Part shown: in pieces, positions 18,676 to 27,346 of the stretch | Layout: each line of letters begins with the position of its first letter | Numbering within the stretch: position 1 is the stretch's first letter | Source: Thioclava marina | GTDB lineage: Bacteria; Pseudomonadota; Alphaproteobacteria; Rhodobacterales; Rhodobacteraceae | DNA length: 64,000 nucleotides | NCBI RefSeq assembly: GCF_002020135.1 | Contig: NZ_MPZS01000003.1 | Span: forward strand, 558,001-622,000 | Direction: 5' to 3' | The notes under the pieces: generated by a model | Databases searched by the model: none | The model's input: only the letters and a program-made list of their open reading frames with translations | What the model was told of the DNA's origin: nothing | Translations under genes and position numbers: made by a program

Positions 18676-19260
18676 ATGGATCGTATCGAGGAGATTGTGC
18701 GCTTCTGGCGCGTGGAAGTCGGCGAGAAGCACTGGTATCAGTCCACCGAGGAGATCGACGCGGCCATCCGGCGCCGCTTCGCGCCGCTCTGGCAGGTCGC
18801 TTCACAGGGCGCGCTCAATGAGTGGGAGCGTTGTCCGACGGGGGCGCTGGCATTGATCCTTTTGCTCGACCAGTTCCCGCGAAACATGTTTCGCGACGAC
18901 CCACGCGCTTTCCAGACCGATGCGGCTGCGCGCGACCATGCGGGCCGTGCAATCGCCGAAGGCTGCGACATGCAGATCGGCCCGCCCTTGCAGCAATTCT
19001 TCTACCTGCCTTTCATGCATTCCGAGGCGCTCGCGGATCAGGATCGCGCGGTGCAGCTGTTTTCCGAGCGCTGGTATTCGCCGGACAATCTGAAACATGC
19101 CCGCGCACATCGTTCAGTGATCGAACAATTCGGGCGTTTCCCGTGGCGTAATCCTGCGCTCGGACGCGAGACCTTGCCCGAAGAAGAGACATTTCTGCGT
19201 GAGGGAGGCTATGGAAAGGCGCTGAACGCACAGGGTGAGTTGAATGCGCCCGTAAAATAG
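18676..19260 (+). CDS. DUF924 family protein
   Basis: A 194-residue, all-helical cytoplasmic protein of the DUF924 (TPR-like) family. Hallmarks are IVRFWRVEVGEKHWYQ at the N terminus, LALILLLDQFPRNMFRDDPRAF in the middle, and QFFYLPFMHSEALADQDRAVQLF towards the C terminus. No catalytic function is established for this family. The ATG is preceded by GGGGAGGG. It lies 36 bases before lpd but nothing links the functions. Confidence 0.9.
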   Translation: MDRIEEIVRFWRVEVGEKHWYQSTEEIDAAIRRRFAPLWQVASQGALNEWERCPTGALALILLLDQFPRNMFRDDPRAFQTDAAARDHAGRAIAEGCDMQIGPPLQQFFYLPFMHSEALADQDRAVQLFSERWYSPDNLKHARAHRSVIEQFGRFPWRNPALGRETLPEEETFLREGGYGKALNAQGELNAPVK

Positions 19261-19296
19261 TTTAATGCCAAACCAGTTTCTGACCGGAGGGAAGAC

Positions 19297-20691
19297 ATGG
19301 CATCGAAAAGCTACGACATGATCGTGATCGGGGCAGGGCCGGGGGGCTATGTCTGTGCCATCCGCGGCGCGCAACTGGGCCTCAAGGTCGCGGTCGTGGA
19401 GCGCGAGCATCTGGGCGGCATCTGTCTCAACTGGGGCTGTATCCCGACGAAAGCGCTGCTGCGCTCGGCCGAGGTCTTCCACCTGATGGAACGTGCGAAG
19501 GAGTTCGGCCTGAGCGCCGAGAAGATCGGCTATGACCTCGACGCGGTGGTGAAGCGCTCGCGCGGGGTCGCCAAGCAACTCTCCTCCGGCGTCGCTCACC
19601 TGCTCAAGAAGAACAAGGTCGATGTCGTCATGGGCACGGCGAAACTTGCCGGCAAGGGCAAGGTGACGGTCGCGACCGACAAGGGCACCGAAGAGCTGAC
19701 CGCGAAGAACATCGTGCTCGCGACCGGGGCGCGCGCGCGCAACCTGCCGGGGCTCGAGGCAGACGGCAAGCGCGTCTGGTCCTACAAGCACGCACTGCAG
19801 CCGCCGCATCAACCCAAGAAGCTGCTGGTCATCGGATCGGGCGCGATTGGCATCGAATTCGCGAGCTTCTTCAACACGCTGGGCGCCGAGACCACCGTGG
19901 TCGAGGTCATGGATCGCGTGCTTCCGGTCGAGGATGAGGAAATCTCGAAATTCGCCAAGAAGCAGTTCGAGAAGCAGGGGATGAAGATCCGCGAGAAGAC
20001 CACCGTCACCAAGCTCGACCGCAAGGCCGACAAGGTGATCGCGACCCTTGAGGCGGGCGGCAAGACCGAAACGCTCGAAGTCGATACCGTGATTTCGGCC
20101 GTGGGGATCGTCGGCAATGTCGAGGATCTGGGTCTTGAAGAAGCAGGTGTGAAGGTCGACCGCACCCATGTCGTGACCGACGAATTCTGCCGTACCGGGG
20201 TCGAGGGGCTCTATGCGATCGGCGACATCGCGGGCGCGCCCTGGCTTGCGCACAAGGCGAGCCATGAAGGCGTGATGGTGGCCGAGCTGATCGCGGGCAA
20301 GCACGCCCACCCGGTCAAACCTGGCTCGATCGCGGGCTGCACCTATTGCTCGCCGCAGGTTGCCTCGGTGGGCATGACCGAAGCGAAGGCGAAAGAGGCA
20401 GGCTATCAGGTCAAGGTCGGGCGCTTCCCCTTCGTCGGCAATGGCAAGGCAATCGCGCTTGGTGAACCCGAGGGTATGGTCAAAACCGTGTTCGACGCTA
20501 AGACCGGTGAATTGCTGGGCGCGCATATGGTGGGCGCCGAGGTGACCGAGCTGATCCAGGGCTACGTCGTGGGCCGCCAGCTCGAGACCACCGAGGAAGA
20601 CCTGATGAACACGGTCTTCCCGCATCCGACCCTGTCGGAAATGATGCATGAATCCGTGCTCGACGCTTACGGTCGTGCGATCCACTTCTGA
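19297..20691 (+). CDS. lpdA: Dihydrolipoyl dehydrogenase
   Basis: FAD enzyme that reoxidises dihydrolipoamide of 2-oxoacid dehydrogenase or glycine cleavage complexes, passing electrons to NAD. The 464 residues contain the FAD-binding motif VIGAGPGGYVCAIRG, the redox-active disulfide CLNWGC (about residues 44-49), the NAD-binding motif VIGSGAIGIEFASF and the C-terminal interface FPHPTLSEMMHE with the catalytic His. It starts at ATG after GGAGGGAAG. No E1 or E2 gene is adjacent, so which complex it serves is unknown. A strong terminator follows. Confidence 0.96.
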   Translation: MASKSYDMIVIGAGPGGYVCAIRGAQLGLKVAVVEREHLGGICLNWGCIPTKALLRSAEVFHLMERAKEFGLSAEKIGYDLDAVVKRSRGVAKQLSSGVAHLLKKNKVDVVMGTAKLAGKGKVTVATDKGTEELTAKNIVLATGARARNLPGLEADGKRVWSYKHALQPPHQPKKLLVIGSGAIGIEFASFFNTLGAETTVVEVMDRVLPVEDEEISKFAKKQFEKQGMKIREKTTVTKLDRKADKVIATLEAGGKTETLEVDTVISAVGIVGNVEDLGLEEAGVKVDRTHVVTDEFCRTGVEGLYAIGDIAGAPWLAHKASHEGVMVAELIAGKHAHPVKPGSIAGCTYCSPQVASVGMTEAKAKEAGYQVKVGRFPFVGNGKAIALGEPEGMVKTVFDAKTGELLGAHMVGAEVTELIQGYVVGRQLETTEEDLMNTVFPHPTLSEMMHESVLDAYGRAIHF

Positions 20692-20725
20692 TCGCACCCG
20701 CGCCAGCCGTCAGACCGAGACATGA

Positions 20726-20750
20726 AAAAGGGGCCCTCGGGGCCCCTTTT
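20726..20750 (+). terminator. Terminator after lpd
   Basis: Eleven-bp perfect stem AAAAGGGGCCC/GGGCCCCTTTT with a 3-base loop, ending in TTTT. It lies between convergent genes and reads in both directions. Confidence 0.85.
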
Positions 20751-20773
20751 GACTGCTCGATGGATGTGACGGA

Positions 20774-21145
20774 TCAGCGCTCGATCTCGCCGCCTGCGGC
20801 GTGCCAGTCATAGAGGCCGCCGATATTGAAGACATGTTCGTAACCCATTTGCGCGAGCATCTGGGCCGCGCCAGCCGAACGCGCACCCGAGGCGCAATAG
20901 AGCGCTACGGGCTTTGCGGTATCAAGCTTGGGATCCTTCTCGGGGCTGGACGGATCGGCTTTCATGCGGATGGTCGCGAGCGGGATGTGCAGCGCGCCCT
21001 TGGCCTTGCCCGAGCTCTTGACCTCCATGCCTTCGCGCACGTCGATCACGGTCAGTTCGCCAGCTTTTGCCTTGGCCACGGCATCCTTGGGGTTGATCCG
21101 CTCGACGCGACCGCCATGGGCCGAGGGGCGAAGGAAGTTCAGCAT
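20774..21145 (-). CDS. Rhodanese-like domain protein
   Basis: A single-domain rhodanese of 123 residues, cytoplasmic. The domain runs from INPKDAVAKAKAGELTVIDVREGMEV to the end, with the active-site loop VALYCASGARSAGAAQ carrying the catalytic cysteine and the C-terminal GYEHVFNIGGLYDWHAAGG. Such proteins transfer sulfane sulfur to thiol or cyanide acceptors. I chose the ATG (MLNFLRPSA) because AAGAGGT lies upstream; a further 26 codons are open but lack domain character. Confidence 0.92.
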   Translation of the reverse strand: MLNFLRPSAHGGRVERINPKDAVAKAKAGELTVIDVREGMEVKSSGKAKGALHIPLATIRMKADPSSPEKDPKLDTAKPVALYCASGARSAGAAQMLAQMGYEHVFNIGGLYDWHAAGGEIER

Positions 21146-21502
21146 GTCGATACCTCTTGCAAACTCGGATGGGCACTTTGGCCCGGTTCCAGCCTCATGT
21201 GGCAAATCCAGTGAGTCTTTCAAGTGGGTTCACGGGAAACTCGTCAAAAATACATTCAAGACTTGGAATTCGAGACCGATCTGCCACGAATTTGATCTTG
21301 CTGCGAGGGAAGCGGGCGGGAAAGAGAGGCGAACGTTGGAGGCGTACCCGGGACCGGATCAGCCGCTTCAGCGGCCCTGCGATGCTGCCGAAAGATTTGG
21401 CGCGGCCCAACGAAACCTGAAAAGTTCACATTTCGTTCGCTCTTTTTCATTGGAGACTCGCCCGACATCTCCTATCTAGGGCTGGTATGTCAGGGGGCAT
21501 TG
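21146..21502. other. Divergent intergenic region, rhodanese / uvrA
   Basis: A 357-base gap holding the promoters of two divergent genes. Apart from the SOS box listed separately, I see no further gene or repeat in it. Confidence 0.6.
21425..21439. promoter_or_regulatory. LexA-binding SOS box of uvrA (GTTC-N7-GTTC)
   Basis: GTTCACATTTCGTTC, a perfect match to the direct-repeat SOS operator GTTC-N7-GTTC known for Rhodobacter-group alphaproteobacteria. It lies 63 bases upstream of the uvrA start, so uvrA is expected to be LexA-repressed and DNA-damage induced. Confidence 0.85.
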
Positions 21503-24358
21503 ATGGCTGAGCAGAAGTTCATCGAAGTGCGCGGCGCGCGCGAGCACAATCTCAAGGGCGTGGATCTCGATATCCCGCGCGATCAGTTCGTGGTGATCAC
21601 GGGGCTGTCGGGTTCGGGGAAATCCTCGCTGGCCTTCGACACGATCTATGCCGAGGGCCAGCGCCGCTATGTCGAGAGCCTGAGCGCTTACGCGCGCCAG
21701 TTCCTCGACATGATGGGCAAGCCGGATGTGGATCACATCTCGGGCCTCTCGCCCGCGATCTCGATCGAGCAGAAGACGACCTCGAAGAACCCGCGCTCGA
21801 CCGTTGGCACCGTGACCGAGATCTACGACTACATGCGTCTGCTTTTCGCCCGCGCGGGCACGCCCTATTCGCCCGCCACCGGCGAGCCGATCGAGGCGCA
21901 GCAGGTGCAGGATATGGTCGATGCGGTGATGCGCATGGAGGAGGGCACGCGCGGCTATCTGCTCGCCCCGATCGTGCGCGACCGCAAGGGCGAATATCGC
22001 AAGGAATTCATCGAGCTGCGCAAGCAGGGCTTCCAGCGCGTGAAGGTGAATGGCGAGTTCTACGAACTGGAAGAGCCGCCCACGCTCGACAAGAAGTTCC
22101 GCCATAATATTGACGTGGTGGTGGACCGTGTCGTGGTGCGCGAGGGGATGGAGACGCGGCTGGCGGACAGTTTCCGCACCGCGCTCGATCTGGCCGACGG
22201 CATCGCGATTTTCGAGTCCGCGCCGAAAGAGGGCGATCCAGAACGCACGACCTTCTCGGAAAACTTTGCCTGCCCGGTCTCGGGCTTCACCATTCCCGAG
22301 ATCGAACCGCGCCTGTTCTCGTTCAACGCGCCTTTCGGGGCCTGCCCGGTCTGCGACGGGCTTGGGGTCGAGCTGTTCTTTGACGAACGCCTCGTGGTGC
22401 CCGATGTAACGCTTTCGATCAAGGGCGGGGCGCTGGCGCCCTGGGCGCGCTCGAAATCTCCCTATTACACCCAGACCGTCGAGGCACTGTCCAAGCATTA
22501 CGAGTTCGACCCGAAGAAGCCGTGGAAAGACCTGCCGGAGAAGGTTCAAAACCTCTTCCTGCGCGGCTCGGGCGACGAGGAGATCAAGTTCCGCTTCGAC
22601 GAGGGCGGCCGTGTCTACGAGGTCAGCCGTACCTTCGAGGGCATCATCCCCAATATGGAACGCCGCTACCGCGAGACCGATAGCGCCTGGTCGCGCGAGG
22701 AGATGGAGCGCTACCAGAACAACCGCCCCTGCCACGCCTGCGAGGGCTACCGTCTGCGCCCCGAAGCTCTTGCCGTGAAGATCGGCGGCAAGCATATCGG
22801 CCAGATCGTCGAGATGTCGATCCGTGAGGCGCATGACTGGGTGGCGACCGTGCCCGACAGTCTGAGCCAGCAGAAAAACGAGATCGCCCATGCGATCCTC
22901 AAGGAGATCCGCGAACGTCTTGGATTCCTTGTGAATGTCGGGCTCGACTATCTCACGATGAGCCGCGCGGCGGGCACGCTTTCGGGCGGCGAAAGCCAGC
23001 GGATCCGGTTGGCGTCGCAGATCGGCTCGGGGCTGACGGGGGTGCTTTACGTGTTGGACGAACCCTCCATCGGCCTGCACCAGCGCGACAATGACCGGCT
23101 GCTGCTCACGCTCAAGAACCTGCGCGATCAGGGCAATACGGTGATCGTGGTCGAGCATGACGAGGATGCGATCCGCCATGCCGATTACGTCTTCGATATC
23201 GGCCCCGGGGCGGGTGTGCATGGCGGGCAGGTTGTCGCGCGCGGCACGCCCGAGGAGATCGCGGCCGACGCGGCGTCGCTGACAGGGCAATATCTCAGCG
23301 GCACGCGCGAGATCGCCGTGCCCACGGATCGCCGCAAGGGAAACAAGAAGAAGCTAACCGTTGTCGGGGCTTGCGGTAACAACCTCAAGAATGTGACGGT
23401 CGATTTCCCGCTGGGCAAATTCGTCTGCGTGACCGGTGTTTCGGGCGGCGGAAAGTCGACGCTGACCATCGAGACGCTGTTCAAGACCGCCTCGATGCGC
23501 CTCAACGGTGCACGCCAGACGCCCGCGCCCTGCGATACGGTGAAGGGGCTCGAGCATCTCGACAAGGTCATCGACATTGACCAGCGACCCATCGGGCGGA
23601 CTCCGCGTTCGAATCCAGCCACTTACACCGGGGCCTTCACCCCGATCCGCGACTGGTTCGCGGGCCTGCCCGAGGCCAAGGCGCGCGGCTACAAGCCGGG
23701 GCGGTTCAGCTTCAACGTGAAGGGCGGGCGCTGCGAGGCCTGTCAGGGCGATGGCGTCATCAAGATCGAGATGCACTTCCTGCCCGACGTTTATGTCGAA
23801 TGCGAGACCTGCAAGGGCAAGCGTTATAACCGCGAGACCTTGGAAATCTTGTATAAAGGCAAGAGCATAGCGGACGTTCTTGATATGACCGTCGAGGACG
23901 CGCAGGAGTTCTTCAAGGCCGTGCCCGCGATCCGCGAGAAGATGGATGCGCTGATGGAGGTAGGGCTTGGCTATATCAAGGTCGGCCAGCAGGCGACGAC
24001 GCTTTCGGGCGGTGAGGCGCAGCGGGTGAAACTGTCCAAAGAACTCAGCAAACGCGCGACGGGCCGCACGCTCTACATCCTCGACGAGCCGACCACGGGT
24101 CTGCATTTCGAGGATGTGCGAAAATTGCTGGAGGTGCTGCATTCCCTTGTCGAGCAGGGCAATACGGTTGTGGTGATCGAGCACAATCTCGACGTGATCA
24201 AGACCGCCGATCATATCATCGATATCGGACCCGAGGGCGGTGATGGCGGTGGCGAGATCGTGGCCGAGGGCACACCGGAAGAGGTCGCGATCAATCCGCG
24301 CTCGCATACCGGGCGGTATCTCGCGCCGATGCTGGGGCTCAAGGAGGCTGCGGAATAG
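21503..24358 (+). CDS. uvrA: Excinuclease ABC subunit A
   Basis: Damage-recognition ATPase of nucleotide excision repair, working as a dimer with UvrB. The 952 residues carry two ABC modules: Walker [11 protein letters not shown] (residues 34-43) and [10 protein letters not shown], signature motifs [12 protein letters not shown] and [12 protein letters not shown], and Walker B segments ending VLDEPSIGL and ILDEPTTGL. Zinc-finger cysteines are seen as CPVC ... CHAC in the first half and CEAC ... CETC in the second. ATG is preceded by an in-frame TTG; AGGGGG upstream fits the ATG. An SOS box lies in the promoter. It is convergent with a small secreted-protein gene, with three bases between stop codons. 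Confidence 0.98.
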   Translation: MAEQKFIEVRGAREHNLKGVDLDIPRDQFVVITGLSGSGKSSLAFDTIYAEGQRRYVESLSAYARQFLDMMGKPDVDHISGLSPAISIEQKTTSKNPRSTVGTVTEIYDYMRLLFARAGTPYSPATGEPIEAQQVQDMVDAVMRMEEGTRGYLLAPIVRDRKGEYRKEFIELRKQGFQRVKVNGEFYELEEPPTLDKKFRHNIDVVVDRVVVREGMETRLADSFRTALDLADGIAIFESAPKEGDPERTTFSENFACPVSGFTIPEIEPRLFSFNAPFGACPVCDGLGVELFFDERLVVPDVTLSIKGGALAPWARSKSPYYTQTVEALSKHYEFDPKKPWKDLPEKVQNLFLRGSGDEEIKFRFDEGGRVYEVSRTFEGIIPNMERRYRETDSAWSREEMERYQNNRPCHACEGYRLRPEALAVKIGGKHIGQIVEMSIREAHDWVATVPDSLSQQKNEIAHAILKEIRERLGFLVNVGLDYLTMSRAAGTLSGGESQRIRLASQIGSGLTGVLYVLDEPSIGLHQRDNDRLLLTLKNLRDQGNTVIVVEHDEDAIRHADYVFDIGPGAGVHGGQVVARGTPEEIAADAASLTGQYLSGTREIAVPTDRRKGNKKKLTVVGACGNNLKNVTVDFPLGKFVCVTGVSGGGKSTLTIETLFKTASMRLNGARQTPAPCDTVKGLEHLDKVIDIDQRPIGRTPRSNPATYTGAFTPIRDWFAGLPEAKARGYKPGRFSFNVKGGRCEACQGDGVIKIEMHFLPDVYVECETCKGKRYNRETLEILYKGKSIADVLDMTVEDAQEFFKAVPAIREKMDALMEVGLGYIKVGQQATTLSGGEAQRVKLSKELSKRATGRTLYILDEPTTGLHFEDVRKLLEVLHSLVEQGNTVVVIEHNLDVIKTADHIIDIGPEGGDGGGEIVAEGTPEEVAINPRSHTGRYLAPMLGLKEAAE

Positions 24359-24361
24359 CGA

Positions 24362-24775
24362 TCAGCGCCGGATCGCGCGGCCCATCACTTCAAGAACCTT
24401 GTGGCTGTCCGCGCCGACTTTGTAGATCACGCCGCGCACTACGTAATAGCGCCACGCACCCGTCACGGGCGGCAGGTCATAGCGGTTGAGATTCATCACC
24501 ATCGAATGGTCATAGACCGGGAAAATCTCACCGACTTTGAAATCCGGTTGCATCTGGCCCTGGAGAACCCAGCGCGAGACGCCGTTGCGCTCAACCTTGC
24601 AAAAGGTGTCGCCCGTCGAGAGCGTCTTGCATTCTGGCTTGGTGGTTGCGTTTGACTCTGCCTGTCCGACCACACGCTTGCCGCCTCGCATCACCTCGAC
24701 GTCTTGTGCCGAGGCGGGCAGGGCGAGGATAACCAGGGCCAGCAAGGCCGACGCTGTCAGGCCGGAAACTCTCAT
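24362..24775 (-). CDS. Secreted RcnB-like small protein, copy 1
   Basis: Exported protein with signal peptide MRVSGLTASALLALVILALPASAQ and a mature part of about 113 residues ending LNRYDLPPVTGAWRYYVVRGVIYKVGADSHKVLEVMG. This last segment resembles the C terminus of RcnB-type periplasmic proteins (LPPPxxGxxWxxVxxxxxLVxxxTGxVL). An in-frame ATG 78 bases earlier has a better ribosome site (GAGGGAGA) but would place a proline-rich 26-residue stretch before the signal peptide; translation may start there. First of three related genes in a row next to uvrA; the role is unknown, possibly metal homeostasis by analogy to RcnB. The mature part has two cysteines (PECKTL and TFCKV). Confidence 0.7.
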   Translation of the reverse strand: MRVSGLTASALLALVILALPASAQDVEVMRGGKRVVGQAESNATTKPECKTLSTGDTFCKVERNGVSRWVLQGQMQPDFKVGEIFPVYDHSMVMNLNRYDLPPVTGAWRYYVVRGVIYKVGADSHKVLEVMGRAIRR

Positions 24776-24882
24776 CCCATGAACCCTAGCGGTTGGGCTG
24801 ATGACCGGCAACGGCAACGGGCGGGGTGAGATTTGTCGCGGCATGGCAGTCATCGATTCTCCCTCTTCGTGCAGGAGAAAGC

Positions 24883-24912
24883 AAAACGGGCGGAAAATGT
24901 TCCGCCCGTTTT
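24883..24912 (-). terminator. Terminator after RcnB-like copy 2
   Basis: Twelve-bp perfect stem AAAACGGGCGGA/TCCGCCCGTTTT with a 6-base loop. It lies directly after the stop of the copy 2 gene on the minus strand and overlaps the region just upstream of copy 1. Confidence 0.8.
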
Positions 24913-24944
24913 CCAAAAGAATGCCGGTTGTCGAAAGGCGCGGC

Positions 24945-25298
24945 TCAGTGGCCGATGATCGAGTCCGCCTTGCCGACCTGGGCGAGCACTTCGCCGGTCT
25001 GCGCATCAACACGGTAGATATAGTCGTAGGAGCGCCAGTAGGTCGCATTCGGGTTCAGGCCGAAATTGCCGGGCTGACGGATGCGGACATAGTTGCGCGT
25101 GATCCGCTGGCCCTGCTCCCAAAGCCGGTCATTGCGCACCGAAGGCGTCGAGATGGCGGTCATGTCGCTGCTGGCCAGAGTGATCTGAGCCGCGCTGTCA
25201 GAGGTCAGCCACTTGGCGGGGCCTTCCGCCATAACGGCGATGGGCGACAGGGCCGCGCCGATCACTGCGATCAGCGCATATCGGGGAAGATAGGTCAT
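24945..25298 (-). CDS. Secreted RcnB-like small protein, copy 2
   Basis: A 117-residue exported protein: signal peptide MTYLPRYALIAVIGAALSPIAVMAEG, then a mature part ending in NYVRIRQPGNFGLNPNATYWRSYDYIYRVDAQTGEVLAQVGKADSIIGH (written here in parts). The C-terminal half is clearly paralogous to copy 3 (shared YWRS, Y-RVD--TGEVLA-(V/I)G-A-SI-G). It has no cysteine in the mature part. The start ATG has GGAAACGC upstream, a modest ribosome site. Its function is unknown; the family resemblance to RcnB is in the last 40 residues only. Confidence 0.78.
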   Translation of the reverse strand: MTYLPRYALIAVIGAALSPIAVMAEGPAKWLTSDSAAQITLASSDMTAISTPSVRNDRLWEQGQRITRNYVRIRQPGNFGLNPNATYWRSYDYIYRVDAQTGEVLAQVGKADSIIGH

Positions 25299-25465
25299 GC
25301 GCGTTTCCTTATTATTCTGCGTTCGGTAGGGAAATGCCGCATTGCGGCAAAAAGGTCCATTGCAGAATCCGCATTTCCGTTATGCGCGCGCCTGTGTACA
25401 TTAGTGCACTGTAGGTGTTTGATATTGCCTAACAAAAAATTGAACACGTACCCCATGATTCGTTA

Positions 25466-25492
25466 AAGGCCCGCGCGATTTGCGCGGGCCTT
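25466..25492 (-). terminator. Terminator after RcnB-like copy 3
   Basis: Eleven-bp perfect stem AAGGCCCGCGC/GCGCGGGCCTT with a 5-base loop; on the minus strand it is followed by TTAACG. It lies about 45 bases past the copy 3 stop codon. Confidence 0.7.
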
Positions 25493-25538
25493 GCCTTGCC
25501 GTGACGTCAGTTTCGGGGGCGTTTTCGCAGTTGCGAAA

Positions 25539-25955
25539 TCAATTGCCGAGGATCGATTGCGCCAGACCGATAAGTGCGAGCACTTCACCGGTCTTGCGAT
25601 CGACCCTGTAGACATACCCGTCCGAGCGCCAGTAGGTGTTGCGCGGGTCGAGCCCGAAGCGGCGCGGATCGCGCACGAGGATGTAATCGCCGGTGATCCG
25701 TTCGCCTTCACGCCAGCGCTTGCGCTCGTGATGCTCCTGGGTCAGTCCCGGCGGGCGGCAGCCATTGTTCTTCTTGGCCAGCCCGGGCGGGCAGGCACGG
25801 TAATCGTGCTGGGCACCACGGATTACATATTCCGAGCGCGGCTTGTCCTTCTTCCACTTCGCAGCGCCGTTGCCGGGATTGTCGGCCAGCGCGACGCCGG
25901 GCAGCAGGCTCGCGCCAAGCGTGGCGGCAAGCGTGAGGCGGGTCAGATGTTTCAT
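25539..25955 (-). CDS. Secreted RcnB-like small protein, copy 3
   Basis: A 138-residue exported protein: signal peptide MKHLTRLTLAATLGASLLPGVALADN, a basic middle with one paired cysteine region (RACPPGLAKKNNGCRPPGL) and a C-terminal RcnB-like segment, GDYILVRDPRRFGLDP then NTYWRSDGYVYRVDRKTGEVLALIGLAQSILGN. The PPGLAKK motif preceding an RcnB-like end is typical of this periplasmic family. ATG is preceded by AAAGGAGAG. It is transcribed with its own terminator; the three copies are spaced by 170-240 bases, so they are probably separate transcripts. Function unknown. Confidence 0.82.
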   Translation of the reverse strand: MKHLTRLTLAATLGASLLPGVALADNPGNGAAKWKKDKPRSEYVIRGAQHDYRACPPGLAKKNNGCRPPGLTQEHHERKRWREGERITGDYILVRDPRRFGLDPRNTYWRSDGYVYRVDRKTGEVLALIGLAQSILGN

Positions 25956-26056
25956 GCGAACTCTCCTTTCGTTCGTCTCGCTGGAGTAATGAACGGATGA
26001 GGCCTTTCGTTCCATCGCAGGAATTTTCCTTCGGCGGCGGATGGTGCAGCGGCAAG

Positions 26057-26091
26057 CAAAACCCCGCCGAAGCGCGTTGGCTTCGGCGGGG
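26057..26091 (-). terminator. Terminator after DUF2892 gene
   Basis: Eleven-bp stem CCCCGCCGAAG/CTTCGGCGGGG with an 8-base loop, followed by TTTTGC on the minus strand. Confidence 0.8.
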
Positions 26092-26126
26092 GAAGACGGG
26101 TCTGCGTTGCGGGCTGTGCGCCCGGA

Positions 26127-26324
26127 TCACTTCTTGCAGGTGTTGATTCCGAGGATCGAGTAGAGCGCGCAGCTGCCGATCAGGCCGGTCGCGAGCGGGA
26201 TGATCCCGATCCAGTAGAGCCAGCTATAGGGAGCGCCCGGGTTCAGGAAATAGCCCAGGATCAGGCCAAGCCCGATCACGATGCGCAGGATGCGGTCAAT
26301 GCCGCCGACATTGCGTTGAAACAT
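26127..26324 (-). CDS. DUF2892 (YgaP-like) small inner-membrane protein
   Basis: A 65-residue protein with two membrane helices (RILRIVIGLGLILGYFL and WLYWIGIIPLATGLIGSCALYSIL) and the family ending LGINTCKK with two cysteines. This matches the DUF2892 domain, which in E. coli YgaP is fused to a rhodanese. Here it stands alone, although a separate rhodanese gene lies about 5 kb away. It probably works in sulfur or thiol handling at the membrane, but this is inference. Confidence 0.88.
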   Translation of the reverse strand: MFQRNVGGIDRILRIVIGLGLILGYFLNPGAPYSWLYWIGIIPLATGLIGSCALYSILGINTCKK

Positions 26325-26433
26325 GGAAAACCCCTTCGGTTATCGCGCTGTATACCCACTGTGATAGCGATACGCGGTTGTTCGCGGCAAGGATTAACTC
26401 GCCTCGGTACGAATTGAGGGGCTGTGACATGAG

Positions 26434-26467
26434 GGCGCGGGCAGGGCAGTGAAGGCCCGCCCGCGCC
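26434..26467 (-). terminator. Possible terminator of the valine operon
   Basis: Nine-bp stem GGCGCGGGC/GCCCGCGCC directly after the last operon gene. There is no clear T-run, so the call is tentative. Confidence 0.4.
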
Positions 26468-26473
26468 GATCGC

Positions 26474-27346
26474 TCAGGTCCGGCCGCGTTTCTCGAAACG
26501 CGGGAGCATGGCCGAGAAGTCGCGGCCCTTGCCATCCTCGGCCTCGACGAAGGCGGCATAGAGGGCGGCGGCGAGCTTGCCCATCGGCGTGTCTGCATCG
26601 GCGCTCTCGGCTGCCTGCTGGCTCAGGCGCAGGTCCTTGAGCATCAGTTCCGAGGCGAAGCCGGGTTTGTAATCGTTGTCCGCGGGCGTTTGCGGCCCGA
26701 CACCCGGCGCGGGGCAATAGGTGTTCATCGACCAGCTCTGACCCGAGGAGGTCGAAACCACGTCGAACATCTTCTCGCGGTCGAGTCCTAGCTTGTCGGC
26801 CAGCGCGAAGGCTTCGCAGGTGGCGATCATAGTCACGCCGAGGATCATGTTGTTGCAGATCTTGGCCGATTGACCCGCGCCCGCGTCGCCGCAATGCACG
26901 GCCTTCTGGCCCATGATGTCGAAGAGCGGCTTGACCTTGTCGAAGGCGGCCTGGCTGCCGCCGACCATGAAGGTCAGCGTGCCGTTCGTCGCGCCGCCCA
27001 CGCCGCCCGAAACCGGCGCATCGAGCGCTCCGAGACCGCGATCGGCGGCCATTTTCGCGACCGCCTTGGTGCTGTCCACATCTACGGTCGAGCAGTCACA
27101 GAGCACCGCGCCCTCCTGCATCGCCGGGATGAGCTCCTTGGCGACATCTCGCAGGATCTGGCCGTTGGGCAGCATGGTGATCACCACTTCGCCTTCCTGT
27201 GCGGCAGCGGCGGCGCTGGTGGCCTGCGCCACGCCCTCTGGCAGCGGTGCGACCGGGTCGAAGCCCACGACCTGATGACCTGCGGCCACGAGGTTCGAGG
27301 CCATCGGCCCACCCATGTTCCCAAGTCCGATGAATGCGATTTTCAT
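26474..27346 (-). CDS. mmsB: 3-hydroxyisobutyrate dehydrogenase
   Basis: Oxidises 3-hydroxyisobutyrate to methylmalonate semialdehyde with NAD in valine breakdown. The 290 residues show the Rossmann motif GLGNMGGPMA, the substrate segment DAPVSGGVGGATNGTLTFMVGG (split by eye) and the catalytic-lysine block GAGQSAKICNNM. It is the last gene of a three-gene operon; its ATG overlaps the stop of the preceding hydrolase gene by four bases (ATGA), with GGAGGAGAG upstream. The operon order matches the pathway order from acyl-CoA to semialdehyde, which supports this substrate. Confidence 0.95.
   Translation of the reverse strand: MKIAFIGLGNMGGPMASNLVAAGHQVVGFDPVAPLPEGVAQATSAAAAAQEGEVVITMLPNGQILRDVAKELIPAMQEGAVLCDCSTVDVDSTKAVAKMAADRGLGALDAPVSGGVGGATNGTLTFMVGGSQAAFDKVKPLFDIMGQKAVHCGDAGAGQSAKICNNMILGVTMIATCEAFALADKLGLDREKMFDVVSTSSGQSWSMNTYCPAPGVGPQTPADNDYKPGFASELMLKDLRLSQQAAESADADTPMGKLAAALYAAFVEAEDGKGRDFSAMLPRFEKRGRT

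Noticed and set aside
21476-23290. 604-codon minus-strand frame inside uvrA
   Set aside because: Shadow of uvrA caused by GC-rich codon use; no start context or motif.
23607-23622. GTTCGAATCC, resembling a tRNA T-loop
   Set aside because: It lies inside the uvrA coding sequence and no cloverleaf fits around it.
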